Source: Candidatus Sulfotelmatobacter sp.
GTDB lineage: Bacteria > Acidobacteriota > Terriglobia > Terriglobales > SbA1
NCBI GenBank assembly: GCA_030151135.1
Contig: JASLEQ010000495.1
Span: 1 to 12,315 of the forward strand
Direction of reading: 5' to 3'
Length of the DNA stretch: 12,315 nucleotides
How positions within the stretch are numbered: position 1 is the stretch's first letter; every line of letters starts with the position of its first letter. The notes beneath the pieces were generated by a model. That model did no database searches, had not been told where the DNA came from, and worked only from the letters and a program-made list of their open reading frames with translations. Shown piece after piece: positions 1-7,288 of the stretch. Made by a program: the position numbers and the translations under genes.

Positions 1-2121
1 TCGAAGCGGTTCTCGCTGGAGGGTACGACCGCCCTGATTCCCCTGGTCGACGAGGTCATTGATACCGCATCGCGACTGGGCGGGGTCGAGCTGGTAATGG
101 GAATGAGTCACCGTGGACGGCTCAACGTTATCGCGCATGTGGCGAAGCGCCCGCCGGCGGAAATTTTTGCGGGATTCGAAGATGTCGATCCGCGCAGCGT
201 GCTCGGCTCCGGAGACGTGAAGTATCACATGGGCGCGACTGGGGAATACGCGACGAAAAGCGGCGGGACGGTTCATATCCACCTGGTCTCGAACCCGAGC
301 CATCTTGAGGCCGTCGATCCGGTCACTGTTGGGCGCACGCGCGCGAAGCAAGATCGGACTGGCGAAGGAGGCCGCGAAAAATACGTTCCGCTCCTGGTCC
401 ACGGCGATGCGGCTTTCGCCGGGCAGGGAATTCTGGCGGAGACGATGAACTTTGCCGATCTGCCGGGATATACCGTTGGCGGCACGATTCACGTCGTGGT
501 CAATAATCTTCTCGGGTTTACCACGAGCTACACGGAAGAGCATTCAACGCGGTTTGCGGCATGTATTGCGCGCCGGCAGTCGATTCCGATCTTCCACGTT
601 AACGCCGAAGATGTGGATGCCGTCGTCCGCGTAGCGCGCTTGGCTACTGAATTCCGATACGAATTCGGAACCGACGTTGTGATCGATTTGATCGGCTACC
701 GCCGGCATGGACATAGCGAAGTTGATGATCCGACGATCACGCAGCCGCTGCTCTACAAGAAGATCAAAGATCATCCGCCGCTCTGGGAGATTTACGCTGA
801 CGACATAGGCGTAGCCGACGCCCAGGCAAAGGCCGATGCAATCAAAGCCGAATTCGAGGCGGCACAAAAGGATGTCCGCAGCATCAAGCGCAAGCCGCTG
901 TTGCGAGAGCTGCCGAAATATTGGGACAAGTATTTTGGCGGGCTCCATCGCGACGAATATGAAGTAGAAACTGGACTCTCGCCGGATGAGATTTCAGAGC
1001 TGACAGCCCGCCTCACCACGTATCCGGATGGCTTCCATATCCACCCGAAGGTGAAGAAGTTGCTTGAGCAGCGCTCCGAGATGGGACAAGGCAAGCGGCC
1101 CGTCGACTATGGCATGGCGGAAGCGCTGGCATTTGCGAGCCTGGTGAAGACGGGAACGCACGTGCGCATGTCGGGGCAGGACTCCCGGCGCGGAACTTTC
1201 AACCAGCGCCATTCTGTATTGATTGACATTGAGAACGAGAACGAATATGTGCCGCTCGAAAATATCGCGGCGGACCAGGCCCGCTGCGAAATTTATAATT
1301 CGACGCTCTCCGAAGCCGGAGTGCTCGGTTTCGAGTACGGATACAGCCGCGACTATCCGGAATCGCTGGTTCTGTGGGAAGCCCAGTTTGGCGATTTCGT
1401 GAACGTCGCGCAGGCCATCATTGATCAGTTCATCAGCGCCGGGGAAGCGAAGTGGAACCTGCTTTCGGGACTGGTGATGCTGCTTCCGCACGGCTACGAA
1501 GGGCAAGGGCCGGAACACTCGAGCGCGAGGATTGAGCGGTTCATCCAACTGGCGGCGAAGCACAACATACAGATCGCACAGCCCTCGAATGCGGCGCAAT
1601 ATTTCCATCTTCTGCGGCGGCAGGCGTTGCGCCACTGGCGCAAGCCGCTGATCGTGTTCACGCCAAAGAGCATGCTGCGGCATCCCGACGCCAGTTCTCC
1701 AATTGAAGATTTCACGCACAAGAGTTTCCTGAACGTGCTACCCGACACCAGCGTCGGTGAGGCAGAACGTGTGCTGATCTGTACAGGGAAAATCGGGCAC
1801 GAACTTCAGGCCGAACGCAAGAAGAGGAAAGACACGAGCACTGCGATCGTATTCCTGGAGCAAATGTATCCGTTTCCGGAGCAAGAACTTGTCGCCGAAC
1901 TCGATCGCCACGGGAAAACCGGCGACATCGTGTGGGTGCAGGAAGAGCCGGCGAACATGGGAGCGATGTTCAACATGCTGCCGCGGCTGAAGCGCATTGC
2001 GGGCGAGCGGCATGTTCTCAGCGTGAAGCGGAGTTCCGGCGCCAGCCCGGCAACCGGAAGCGCCAAGGCCCACGAGGTCGAACAGAAGACGCTGCTGACA
2101 CTGGCGTTCACGATCAAGTGA
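1..2121 (+). CDS. sucA: 2-oxoglutarate dehydrogenase E1 component (thiamine-diphosphate dependent), 5' partial
   Basis: E1 subunit of the 2-oxoglutarate dehydrogenase complex; it decarboxylates 2-oxoglutarate on thiamine diphosphate and passes the succinyl group to the lipoyl E2 in the TCA cycle, in the cytoplasm. The frame is open from base 1, and the 32 codons before the first ATG (97) continue the family sequence (KRFSLEG...), so the true start lies upstream. 706 residues are visible of roughly 930 usual. Seen in order: GMSHRGRLNV (codons 34-43), KYHMG, SNPSHLEAVDP, the diphosphate/Mg loop GDAAFAGQG (Asp codon 406-408) ending in VVNN, GYRRHGHSE, the pyrimidine-domain stretch NSTLSEAGVLGFEYGYS, HGYEGQGPEHSSAR, and the C-terminal EEPANMGA. 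No frameshift is seen. The E2 gene (sucB) is not next to it; hyuA follows 66 bp later. The missing N-terminus prevents deciding whether an extra E2-like domain is fused, as in some Actinobacteria. Confidence 0.97.
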   Translation, partial: SKRFSLEGTTALIPLVDEVIDTASRLGGVELVMGMSHRGRLNVIAHVAKRPPAEIFAGFEDVDPRSVLGSGDVKYHMGATGEYATKSGGTVHIHLVSNPSHLEAVDPVTVGRTRAKQDRTGEGGREKYVPLLVHGDAAFAGQGILAETMNFADLPGYTVGGTIHVVVNNLLGFTTSYTEEHSTRFAACIARRQSIPIFHVNAEDVDAVVRVARLATEFRYEFGTDVVIDLIGYRRHGHSEVDDPTITQPLLYKKIKDHPPLWEIYADDIGVADAQAKADAIKAEFEAAQKDVRSIKRKPLLRELPKYWDKYFGGLHRDEYEVETGLSPDEISELTARLTTYPDGFHIHPKVKKLLEQRSEMGQGKRPVDYGMAEALAFASLVKTGTHVRMSGQDSRRGTFNQRHSVLIDIENENEYVPLENIAADQARCEIYNSTLSEAGVLGFEYGYSRDYPESLVLWEAQFGDFVNVAQAIIDQFISAGEAKWNLLSGLVMLLPHGYEGQGPEHSSARIERFIQLAAKHNIQIAQPSNAAQYFHLLRRQALRHWRKPLIVFTPKSMLRHPDASSPIEDFTHKSFLNVLPDTSVGEAERVLICTGKIGHELQAERKKRKDTSTAIVFLEQMYPFPEQELVAELDRHGKTGDIVWVQEEPANMGAMFNMLPRLKRIAGERHVLSVKRSSGASPATGSAKAHEVEQKTLLTLAFTIK

Positions 2122-2127
2122 CATGGA

Positions 2128-2167
2128 GCGGCGGAAGGCTTTGGCTCCGCCGCGCATCATCGGATGC
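2128..2167 (+). terminator. Tandem hairpins after sucA, possible weak terminator
   Basis: Seven bases after the sucA stop there is a perfect 8-bp stem, GCGGCGGA (2128-2135) with TCCGCCGC (2146-2153), around a 10-base loop. A second 5-bp stem with a four-base loop follows immediately (GCATC 2154-2158, GATGC 2163-2167). Neither is followed by a T-tract, so this is not a classic intrinsic terminator. It could protect the sucA 3' end or attenuate read-through into hyuA. Confidence 0.35.
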
Positions 2168-2187
2168 TAAGCTAGCTGTCCGACACC

Positions 2188-4242
2188 ATGCCCGCGCATC
2201 ATCCACCCCTCCGCATCGCGATCGATACCGGAGGCACCTTCACCGACTGCATCTGGATTGATCCGAGGTCTCGCCGGTTGGCGATGCTGAAGGTCTTCTC
2301 TACCCCTGCCGATCCGTCGGAAGCGATTGTTTCTGCTCTGAAAAAGATCGCTCCTGACGGCGATTTCATCCTGCTGCACGGCACTACCGTCGGCACGAAC
2401 ACGCTGCTGGAACGCAAGGGCGCCCGCACTGCTTTGGTAACGACGGAAGGCTTCGAAGATGCGATTGAGATCGGGCGCCAGGCCAGGCCAAAGCTGTACG
2501 ACTTTTTCTTCGAGCGGGTTGAGCCACTCGTCGCGAAGGAATTGCGCTTCGGGATCAACGAGCGGACTGCCGCGAACGGGGAAATTCTCGCGGCGCCCGA
2601 TCGCGCAGGATTGGCCCGGCTCGCCAGGACCGTCAAAGCGGCGAATCCGCAATCGATCGCCATTTCGCTGCTGTTTTCTTTCGCCAATCCCAGGAATGAA
2701 CAAGCCGTAGGCGACGCGCTGAAAACCTCGCCTGCGCCACTCTCGATCTCACATGAGATCCTGCCGGAATTCCGGGAGTACGAGCGCACGTCCACGGTGG
2801 TGATCAATGCGTATCTCCAACCGGTGATGCAGACTTATCTGGAGAATCTGAGCTCCCGCTCAGCGCCGGTGCGTCGCAAAACGGGGAAGGCGGAACCGGA
2901 AGCGGCCCGTCGAATTTTCGTCATGCAATCTTCGGGCGGGATCACCTCGCTTGCGACTGCATCGCGCGAACCGGTGCGCACCGTGCTCTCGGGCCCCGCC
3001 GGGGGCGTTGTCGGCGCACTCGATACCGCCCGCGCCAGCGGATTCGAGAATATTATCGCGTTCGACATGGGAGGCACATCGACTGACGTGGCGCTGGTCG
3101 AGGGCGAAATCAAGACTGCGACGGACGCGCAGATCGCCGGATTTCCTGTTGGAGTTCCGATGCTGGATATTCACACAGTCGGCGCTGGTGGAGGTTCGCT
3201 CGCCCGCTTTGACGCCGCTGGTGTTCTTCGCGTGGGTCCCGAATCGGCGGGAGCCGATCCCGGCCCCATCTGTTATGGCCGCGGAGTTCAACCGACCGTA
3301 ACCGACGCGAATCTGATTCTCGGGCGCCTGCGGCCAAGCAAATTTCTTGGCGGCGATTTCACGCTGGATAAGGAACGCGCGCGTGCCATCACGAAGGAAT
3401 GGCTGAGAAAACAAGGATCAGATTTGTCGGTTGATAAATTCGCGGCAGGAGTGATCCGGGTAGTGAATGTGACCATGGAGAAAGCCATTCGCGTGGTCTC
3501 GATCGAGCGCGGCCGCGATCCCCGCCAATTTGCCATTGTCGCCTTTGGTGGAGCGGGAGGGCTGCACGCCGCCGCACTGGCGGAATCCCTCAGCATGCCG
3601 CACGTGATTGTTCCGGCATTTCCCGGCGCGCTCTCGGCGCTAGGGATCCTCGCCAGCGACGTGGTCAAAGACTATTCACGCACCGTCCTCTGGCGGGTGA
3701 AGAGGGATCTTCCGTACGCGCGGCTCCAACAGGAATTCGCTTCCTTGGAGAAATCCGCGGATACGGATTTTGCTGCTGAAGGCTGGGAAGGGAAGCGCGG
3801 ACATCTTCGCAGTGTCGACCTTCGCTATCGCGGCCAAGGATATGAGCTCAACCTTCCGCTGACGAAGTCCCTGCTCCGCGCGTTTGAAGAAGAGCACCAA
3901 CGCCGGTACGGCTACACTCACGCGGATCGGGAAATTGAACTTGTGACGCTGCGCCTGCGAGCTATCGTCAAATCGGAGCGGGTTCGTATCGGAAAATCCC
4001 GGGGAGAGCCTGCAGTCCCAGCCGCTAAGGCAACGCCCGGCAAGGGTGGATTACCCGGCGCCCTGGTCCAGTTCGAAGGCAAGAAACTAAGAACGAAGAT
4101 TTACGACCGGCGAGAACTGGCCACGAATCGGATCTACGCAGGTCCGGCCATCATCACCGAGTACAGTGCGACGACGGTGATTCCGCCGCGCCGCCGTTTC
4201 CGAGTCGACGACGCGGCGAACCTGATCATCACGCTGCAATAA
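2188..4242 (+). CDS. hyuA: Hydantoinase A / 5-oxoprolinase-family ATPase (HyuA-like)
   Basis: 684-residue member of the HyuA/OplA family, cytoplasmic enzymes that use ATP to open hydantoin- or 5-oxoproline-type lactam rings. The N-terminal Hydant_A_N domain starts with IDTGGTFTD (residues 12-20), the first phosphate-binding loop of the actin-like fold, followed by HGTTVGTNTLLERKG. The central Hydantoinase_A domain has MQSSGG, SGPAGGVVGA and the second phosphate loop FDMGGTSTD (292-300, Asp293), then TVGAGGGS and ADPGPICYGRG. The C-terminal third ends in a beta-rich tail. The length matches free-standing A subunits. The start is ATG 2188; no Shine-Dalgarno precedes it. HyuA-type enzymes normally work with a HyuB subunit encoded next door or fused, and neither is present: the next gene is a response regulator. 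The substrate (hydantoin, 5-oxoproline, N-methylhydantoin) cannot be told from sequence alone, and the symbol is a family label. Confidence 0.92.
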   Translation: MPAHHPPLRIAIDTGGTFTDCIWIDPRSRRLAMLKVFSTPADPSEAIVSALKKIAPDGDFILLHGTTVGTNTLLERKGARTALVTTEGFEDAIEIGRQARPKLYDFFFERVEPLVAKELRFGINERTAANGEILAAPDRAGLARLARTVKAANPQSIAISLLFSFANPRNEQAVGDALKTSPAPLSISHEILPEFREYERTSTVVINAYLQPVMQTYLENLSSRSAPVRRKTGKAEPEAARRIFVMQSSGGITSLATASREPVRTVLSGPAGGVVGALDTARASGFENIIAFDMGGTSTDVALVEGEIKTATDAQIAGFPVGVPMLDIHTVGAGGGSLARFDAAGVLRVGPESAGADPGPICYGRGVQPTVTDANLILGRLRPSKFLGGDFTLDKERARAITKEWLRKQGSDLSVDKFAAGVIRVVNVTMEKAIRVVSIERGRDPRQFAIVAFGGAGGLHAAALAESLSMPHVIVPAFPGALSALGILASDVVKDYSRTVLWRVKRDLPYARLQQEFASLEKSADTDFAAEGWEGKRGHLRSVDLRYRGQGYELNLPLTKSLLRAFEEEHQRRYGYTHADREIELVTLRLRAIVKSERVRIGKSRGEPAVPAAKATPGKGGLPGALVQFEGKKLRTKIYDRRELATNRIYAGPAIITEYSATTVIPPRRRFRVDDAANLIITLQ

Positions 4243-4276
4243 TCCGCGCCTGCTGTCTTTTGCGAAAACTTTGACC

Positions 4277-4293
4277 CGGATTGTTAAAATCCG
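4277..4293. promoter_or_regulatory. Inverted repeat with embedded TAAAAT upstream of the response regulator
   Basis: CGGATT (4277-4282) and AATCCG (4288-4293) form a perfect 6-bp inverted repeat with a 5-base centre. A -10-like TAAAAT (4285-4290) lies inside it, so a protein bound here would cover a possible promoter. It sits 35 bp after the hyuA stop and about 78 bp before the regulator start. No good -35 hexamer is seen at the right distance. Confidence 0.3.
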
Positions 4294-4358
4294 ATGAAAA
4301 TCAGTCTCAACCCGCTCCATCTGGCTACTCAGTACTAGGTGCGCGCTACGGATTCGCC

Positions 4359-4364
4359 TACAAT
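4359..4364 (+). promoter_or_regulatory. -10-like hexamer TACAAT immediately before the response regulator start
   Basis: TACAAT (5 of 6 bases match TATAAT) ends 6 bases before the GTG at 4371, so transcription from it would start at or next to the first codon, giving a leaderless mRNA. There is no Shine-Dalgarno in front of the GTG, which fits. The -35 region (TAGGTG at 17-bp spacing) is poor. Confidence 0.45.
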
Positions 4365-4370
4365 AAAAGC

Positions 4371-5063
4371 GTGAAACCCAGCATCTTCGTGGTTGAAGAC
4401 GATCCGGACATTTCCCGGCTGGTCCGCCATCATCTTGAAAACGAGGGCTTCGTCGTTCGCGTTTACCCCACCGGATCCACGGTTCTCGCCGATGCTGAGC
4501 GGCAGCGGCCGTCGCTATTCATTCTCGACATCATGGTTCCCGGTAAGGATGGCCTCGAGATTTGCCGGACGATCCGGCAAACGGCAGGCCTCGCCTCGGT
4601 GCCAGTGATTTTTCTAACGGCTAAAAGTAGTGAAGCCGACCGCGTTCTGGGACTTGAACTCGGGGCCGATGACTACATCGCCAAGCCGTTTAGTCCGCGT
4701 GAACTGGTAGCGCGGGTGAAAGCAGTGTTGCGGCGCTTTGAACGCCCGTTGCCGCCCAGCCCGCTGAAAGTCGGCGAGATCGAAATCGATCCCTCGGCCA
4801 TGACATTGACCGTTCGCGGCTCGACGGTTCCGACCACGGCAACCGAGTTCCGCCTGCTCGATTATTTCGCGCGGCACAAAGGGCGGGTCTTTAGCCGCGA
4901 TCACTTGCTGGATTCTGTGTGGCGCGACACCGCTTATGTGACGCCGCGCTCGGTGGACGTATATGTTCGCCGCATTCGCGAGAAGATTGAACCGGACCCG
5001 GAGAATCCGCGTTATCTGAAGACGGTTCGTGGCGCCGGTTACCGCTTTGAATCCCCGAAGTGA
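4371..5063 (+). CDS. phoB: OmpR/PhoB-family response regulator
   Basis: 230-residue two-component transcription factor. The receiver domain (about residues 3-115) shows the acidic pair Asp10/Asp11, phospho-acceptor Asp53 (ILDIMVPGKDG), Thr83 (FLTAK) and Lys105 (IAKPF), all invariant positions of an active receiver. The C-terminal winged-helix domain (about 130-228) contains TEFRLLDYF, GRVFSRDHLLDSVW, the recognition-helix segment RSVDVYVRRIREKI and the closing RTVRGAGYRF-type motif (seen as KTVRGAGYRFE). The GTG at 4371 is chosen because the receiver begins at once (KPSIFVVEDD); the frame is open further upstream, but that part (from a TTG at 4281) has no family similarity. The cognate kinase gene follows after 132 bp. 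PhoB is favoured over other OmpR-family members because a PhoR-type kinase and a PhoU-like gene follow; target genes are unknown, so the symbol is provisional. Confidence 0.93.
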   Translation: MKPSIFVVEDDPDISRLVRHHLENEGFVVRVYPTGSTVLADAERQRPSLFILDIMVPGKDGLEICRTIRQTAGLASVPVIFLTAKSSEADRVLGLELGADDYIAKPFSPRELVARVKAVLRRFERPLPPSPLKVGEIEIDPSAMTLTVRGSTVPTTATEFRLLDYFARHKGRVFSRDHLLDSVWRDTAYVTPRSVDVYVRRIREKIEPDPENPRYLKTVRGAGYRFESPK

Positions 5064-5073
5064 ATCACACAGG

Positions 5074-5160
5074 AGCATAGTCATCGCCAAGAAGAAACGG
5101 GAACTCCGCGGTATCGCACGCTCCCTATTCTGCTTTTGTAGGCCTTCGTTACTTCGTGGG
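5074..5160. repeat. Possible degraded dispersed intergenic repeat between regulator and kinase
   Basis: The gap between the two signalling genes carries no ORF start and no promoter-like element until its last 20 bases. Its text (CGGGAACTCCGCGGTATCGC at 5098-5117, then GCTCCCT and ...CTTCGTTACTTCGTGGG) resembles, from memory, the dispersed intergenic repeats of the type GGGATTCC-TCGGTCGC-GCTCCCT common in Acidobacteriota and other soil bacteria. No second copy is in this window, so the repeat status is inferred, not shown. Confidence 0.3.
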
Positions 5161-5180
5161 CATTGCCGATTGTGAACGCG

Positions 5181-5186
5181 TAAGAT
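5181..5186 (+). promoter_or_regulatory. -10-like hexamer TAAGAT just upstream of the kinase start
   Basis: TAAGAT ends 9 bases before the ATG at 5196, an arrangement like that in front of the response regulator gene. A start site 6-7 bases downstream would leave only a 2-3 base leader. Together with the 132-bp gap, this hints that the kinase has its own promoter. No convincing -35 was found. Confidence 0.3.
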
Positions 5187-5195
5187 ACTGGGAAA

Positions 5196-6953
5196 ATGAA
5201 GAACCGCATCTTCTTCAAGCTGCTCGCCGTTTTCCTGATCGTCATCGCGGTGACGGCCATGATTCTCGATGTAATGATCGGGGGCGCATGGGAAGCCTCT
5301 CTCCGCGCGGAGATTGAGCGCAACCTGACGCAGAAGACTCTGCTGTTCGCGCATCGTGTCGACATCGATAAAATCCATTCCCTCGCTGAAATCGTATCGC
5401 AGGAAAGCCTTGCCGCCGGCGCCCGGGCCACGATCATCGATTCGTCGGGCAAAGTGCTGGCTGATTCGGAGGGCAATCCTTCGAGTATGGAAAATCACGC
5501 CATGCGCGCGGAATTCAAGGCGGCACTTTCTGGAAAAACCGGCGAAAATGAACGGTTGAGCGCCACGCTGGGCGTTCCGTTTTTGTATGTGGCGGCTCCG
5601 ATTTCAGGCGGCGCGGTGCGCCTGGCGTATCCGTTGTCAGAGGTGGAGGCGGTGCAGGCGCAGGTTCGCCGGCGGCTTCTGTGGGGATCGCTGGTGGCTT
5701 TCTTTGTGGCGATGCTGATCGCCGGGGCCGCGTCGGTGTGGATCTCAAGGCGGCTGCAGCGAATCGTCGACGTTGCCTCGCGCATTGAGCGAGGAGATTT
5801 GCGCGCCAGAGTTGACGACTACACGACGGATGAAATCGGCCGCGTTGCCGCCGCCATCGACAAGGGAGCCGAGCAGGTGGAACGCAGCTTTGCCGCCGTT
5901 CGCTCCAGCCAGCGCCAGCTCGAAACGCTGCTCAACAGCATGCAAGACGCCGTGATTGCGGTCAGCGCAGACGGCCTGGTGCGCTGGGCCAATCAGCCCA
6001 TGGACCGGCTTGTACCGCAGCGGTCGCGGCTTAATGCTCCGGTGGTGGAGACCATTCGCGATCCCGATTTTCTGGGTACGGTGAAAGCGGCCACCAGCAG
6101 CAAGGAGGTGCGCACCTCCCGAGCCACTTCGATCGTTCCAGGACGAGCCTTTGACGTGACGGCCGCGCCGCTGCCCGATGGCGGCATCGTAGCGGTGCTT
6201 CGCGATTTGACAGAAACGGAACGAGTGGAAAAAACCCGCCGCGACTTTATCGCGAACGTGTCTCACGAACTCCGGACGCCGCTGACTTCGATCCAGGGTT
6301 ACACGGAGACGCTGCTCGATACGATTCCCGACAACTCCGGGTCGACGCGCGAATTTCTGGAAATCATCCGCAAGAATACGGTGCGGATGGCGCGCCTGAC
6401 AGAGGACCTGCTCACGCTGGCCCGGGTGGAGTCCGGGGAAACGCGCTTCGAAACGGAGCCCGTGCCTCCCGTTGAACTTCTGCATGATGCCGAAGAGAGT
6501 TTTCGCGAAATTGCCCGCGGGCAGGGTGTCGATCTCCAGATCATGGATTCGCAAAACGGCAACCGTTCCATCGAATCATTGCCTCTGGTACTCGCGGATC
6601 GCGAGGCGATCCATCAGGTCTTTTCAAATCTTATCGACAACGCAATGAAGTACGGCCGCACTGGCGGAAGAATCCAGTTGGGCGCCCAGTTTGTGGAAGC
6701 GTCGGGCGCCGGCAGGCCACGGGGCATCGAATTTTACGTTCGCGATTACGGCGCCGGGATCTCGTCGGAACATTTGCCCCGCCTGTTCGAGCGCTTCTAC
6801 CGAGTGGATAAAGCCCGTTCCCGGGAATCTGGAGGGACCGGCCTCGGACTCGCGATCGCCAAACACATCATGCGCGCTCATGGAGGCTCCATTCGCGCCG
6901 AAAGCGAACTCAACCACGGCAGCACGTTCTTGTTCACACTACCTACGGCCTAG
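5196..6953 (+). CDS. phoR: PhoR-like membrane sensor histidine kinase
   Basis: 585-residue inner-membrane kinase that should phosphorylate the regulator encoded upstream. Layout: short cytoplasmic N-terminus, TM1 (about 8-28), extracytoplasmic sensor region (about 30-158), TM2 (about 161-183), HAMP (about 184-236), PAS (about 242-340), then the kinase core. The H-box is NVSHELRTPLTSIQGY with phospho-acceptor His357; the N-box is HQVFSNLIDNAMKYG (Asn482); the G1 box is DYGAGIS (Asp517); the F-box is RLFERFYRVDKARS; and the G2 box is GGTGLGLAI (546-554). All catalytic motifs are intact. The sensor region of about 130 residues is larger than that of E. coli PhoR, which has almost no periplasmic part, and resembles the Bacillus/Actinobacteria PhoR type, so the ligand may differ. 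The ATG at 5196 directly precedes the basic residues before TM1. The PhoU-like gene 335 bp downstream supports a phosphate role, but another envelope signal is possible. Confidence 0.93.
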   Translation: MKNRIFFKLLAVFLIVIAVTAMILDVMIGGAWEASLRAEIERNLTQKTLLFAHRVDIDKIHSLAEIVSQESLAAGARATIIDSSGKVLADSEGNPSSMENHAMRAEFKAALSGKTGENERLSATLGVPFLYVAAPISGGAVRLAYPLSEVEAVQAQVRRRLLWGSLVAFFVAMLIAGAASVWISRRLQRIVDVASRIERGDLRARVDDYTTDEIGRVAAAIDKGAEQVERSFAAVRSSQRQLETLLNSMQDAVIAVSADGLVRWANQPMDRLVPQRSRLNAPVVETIRDPDFLGTVKAATSSKEVRTSRATSIVPGRAFDVTAAPLPDGGIVAVLRDLTETERVEKTRRDFIANVSHELRTPLTSIQGYTETLLDTIPDNSGSTREFLEIIRKNTVRMARLTEDLLTLARVESGETRFETEPVPPVELLHDAEESFREIARGQGVDLQIMDSQNGNRSIESLPLVLADREAIHQVFSNLIDNAMKYGRTGGRIQLGAQFVEASGAGRPRGIEFYVRDYGAGISSEHLPRLFERFYRVDKARSRESGGTGLGLAIAKHIMRAHGGSIRAESELNHGSTFLFTLPTA

Positions 6954-7288
6954 CGTCAGGCAGCGCTCGGTGCGAATTCCGGCTGACATATGAATCAAAC
7001 GAAGCCGTAGTGTTTCCGTTATGGCGTGCCGCGATTCGTATCTTTCAGATTGACTGAAATTTGGAAGCTGACTTGAAGTGATTCACTGGATGTTATTAAC
7101 TATTCTTAAATCAGGTCGAAGCGCCGGGACTCGAGAATCTCCGTAAAATTCACAGGGTATTAACCCCCGGCGTGCAGGGAGCGATCTATGCTTGGGCGTT
7201 GGCAATCCCATCTCAGAACCGGCAGAGCATTGGCGGCGGTCCCACACGGTCTGCTCGTCGTCCCCACTCTCCTCCGGCGGATACGGTC
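6954..7288. other. 335-bp non-coding region between kinase and phoU, with inverted repeat and AT-rich block
   Basis: No credible gene is seen here. TTTCAG (7043-7048) and CTGAAA (7054-7059) form a perfect 6-bp inverted repeat with a 5-base centre, a possible operator. An AT-rich block follows (about 7081-7115), then a -10-like TAAAAT at 7144-7149 without a recognisable -35. This is where a phoU promoter would be expected. A search for 7-bp PHO-box direct repeats at 11-bp spacing gave nothing convincing. The last 100 bases before phoU are G+C-rich and featureless. Confidence 0.4.

Noticed and set aside
994..1719. 241-codon antisense reading frame inside sucA
   Set aside because: It lies wholly opposite strongly conserved E1 codons, is Arg/Leu-rich with no family features, and is explained by the codon bias of the sense gene.
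4294..4338. 14-codon ORF starting MKISLNPL, just after TAAAAT
   Set aside because: The hexamer is so close that transcription would start at or after the ATG, there is no Shine-Dalgarno, and the peptide has no attenuator-like codon run.
4281..4370. N-terminal extension of the response regulator from a TTG
   Set aside because: The extra 30 residues have no receiver similarity, and the receiver fold begins immediately at the GTG at 4371.
4614..5498. 294-codon minus-strand frame across the regulator-kinase gap
   Set aside because: It overlaps two well-supported genes on the other strand, its protein is Arg-rich without motifs, and no start signal precedes it.
5745..6554. 269-codon minus-strand frame inside the kinase gene
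   Set aside because: It is opposite the HAMP-PAS-HisKA region, whose sense translation has every expected motif; the antisense product is unrecognisable.
7050..7110. PHO box upstream of phoU
   Set aside because: Repeats such as CTGAAAT and CTGACTT are 14 bp apart, and TGACTGAA and TGACTTGAA 18 bp; none shows the 11-bp period of known PHO boxes.
7172..7288. N-terminal extension of the PhoU-like protein from a GTG
   Set aside because: The 39 added residues are low-complexity Pro/Arg/Ser-rich sequence without PhoU features or a signal peptide.
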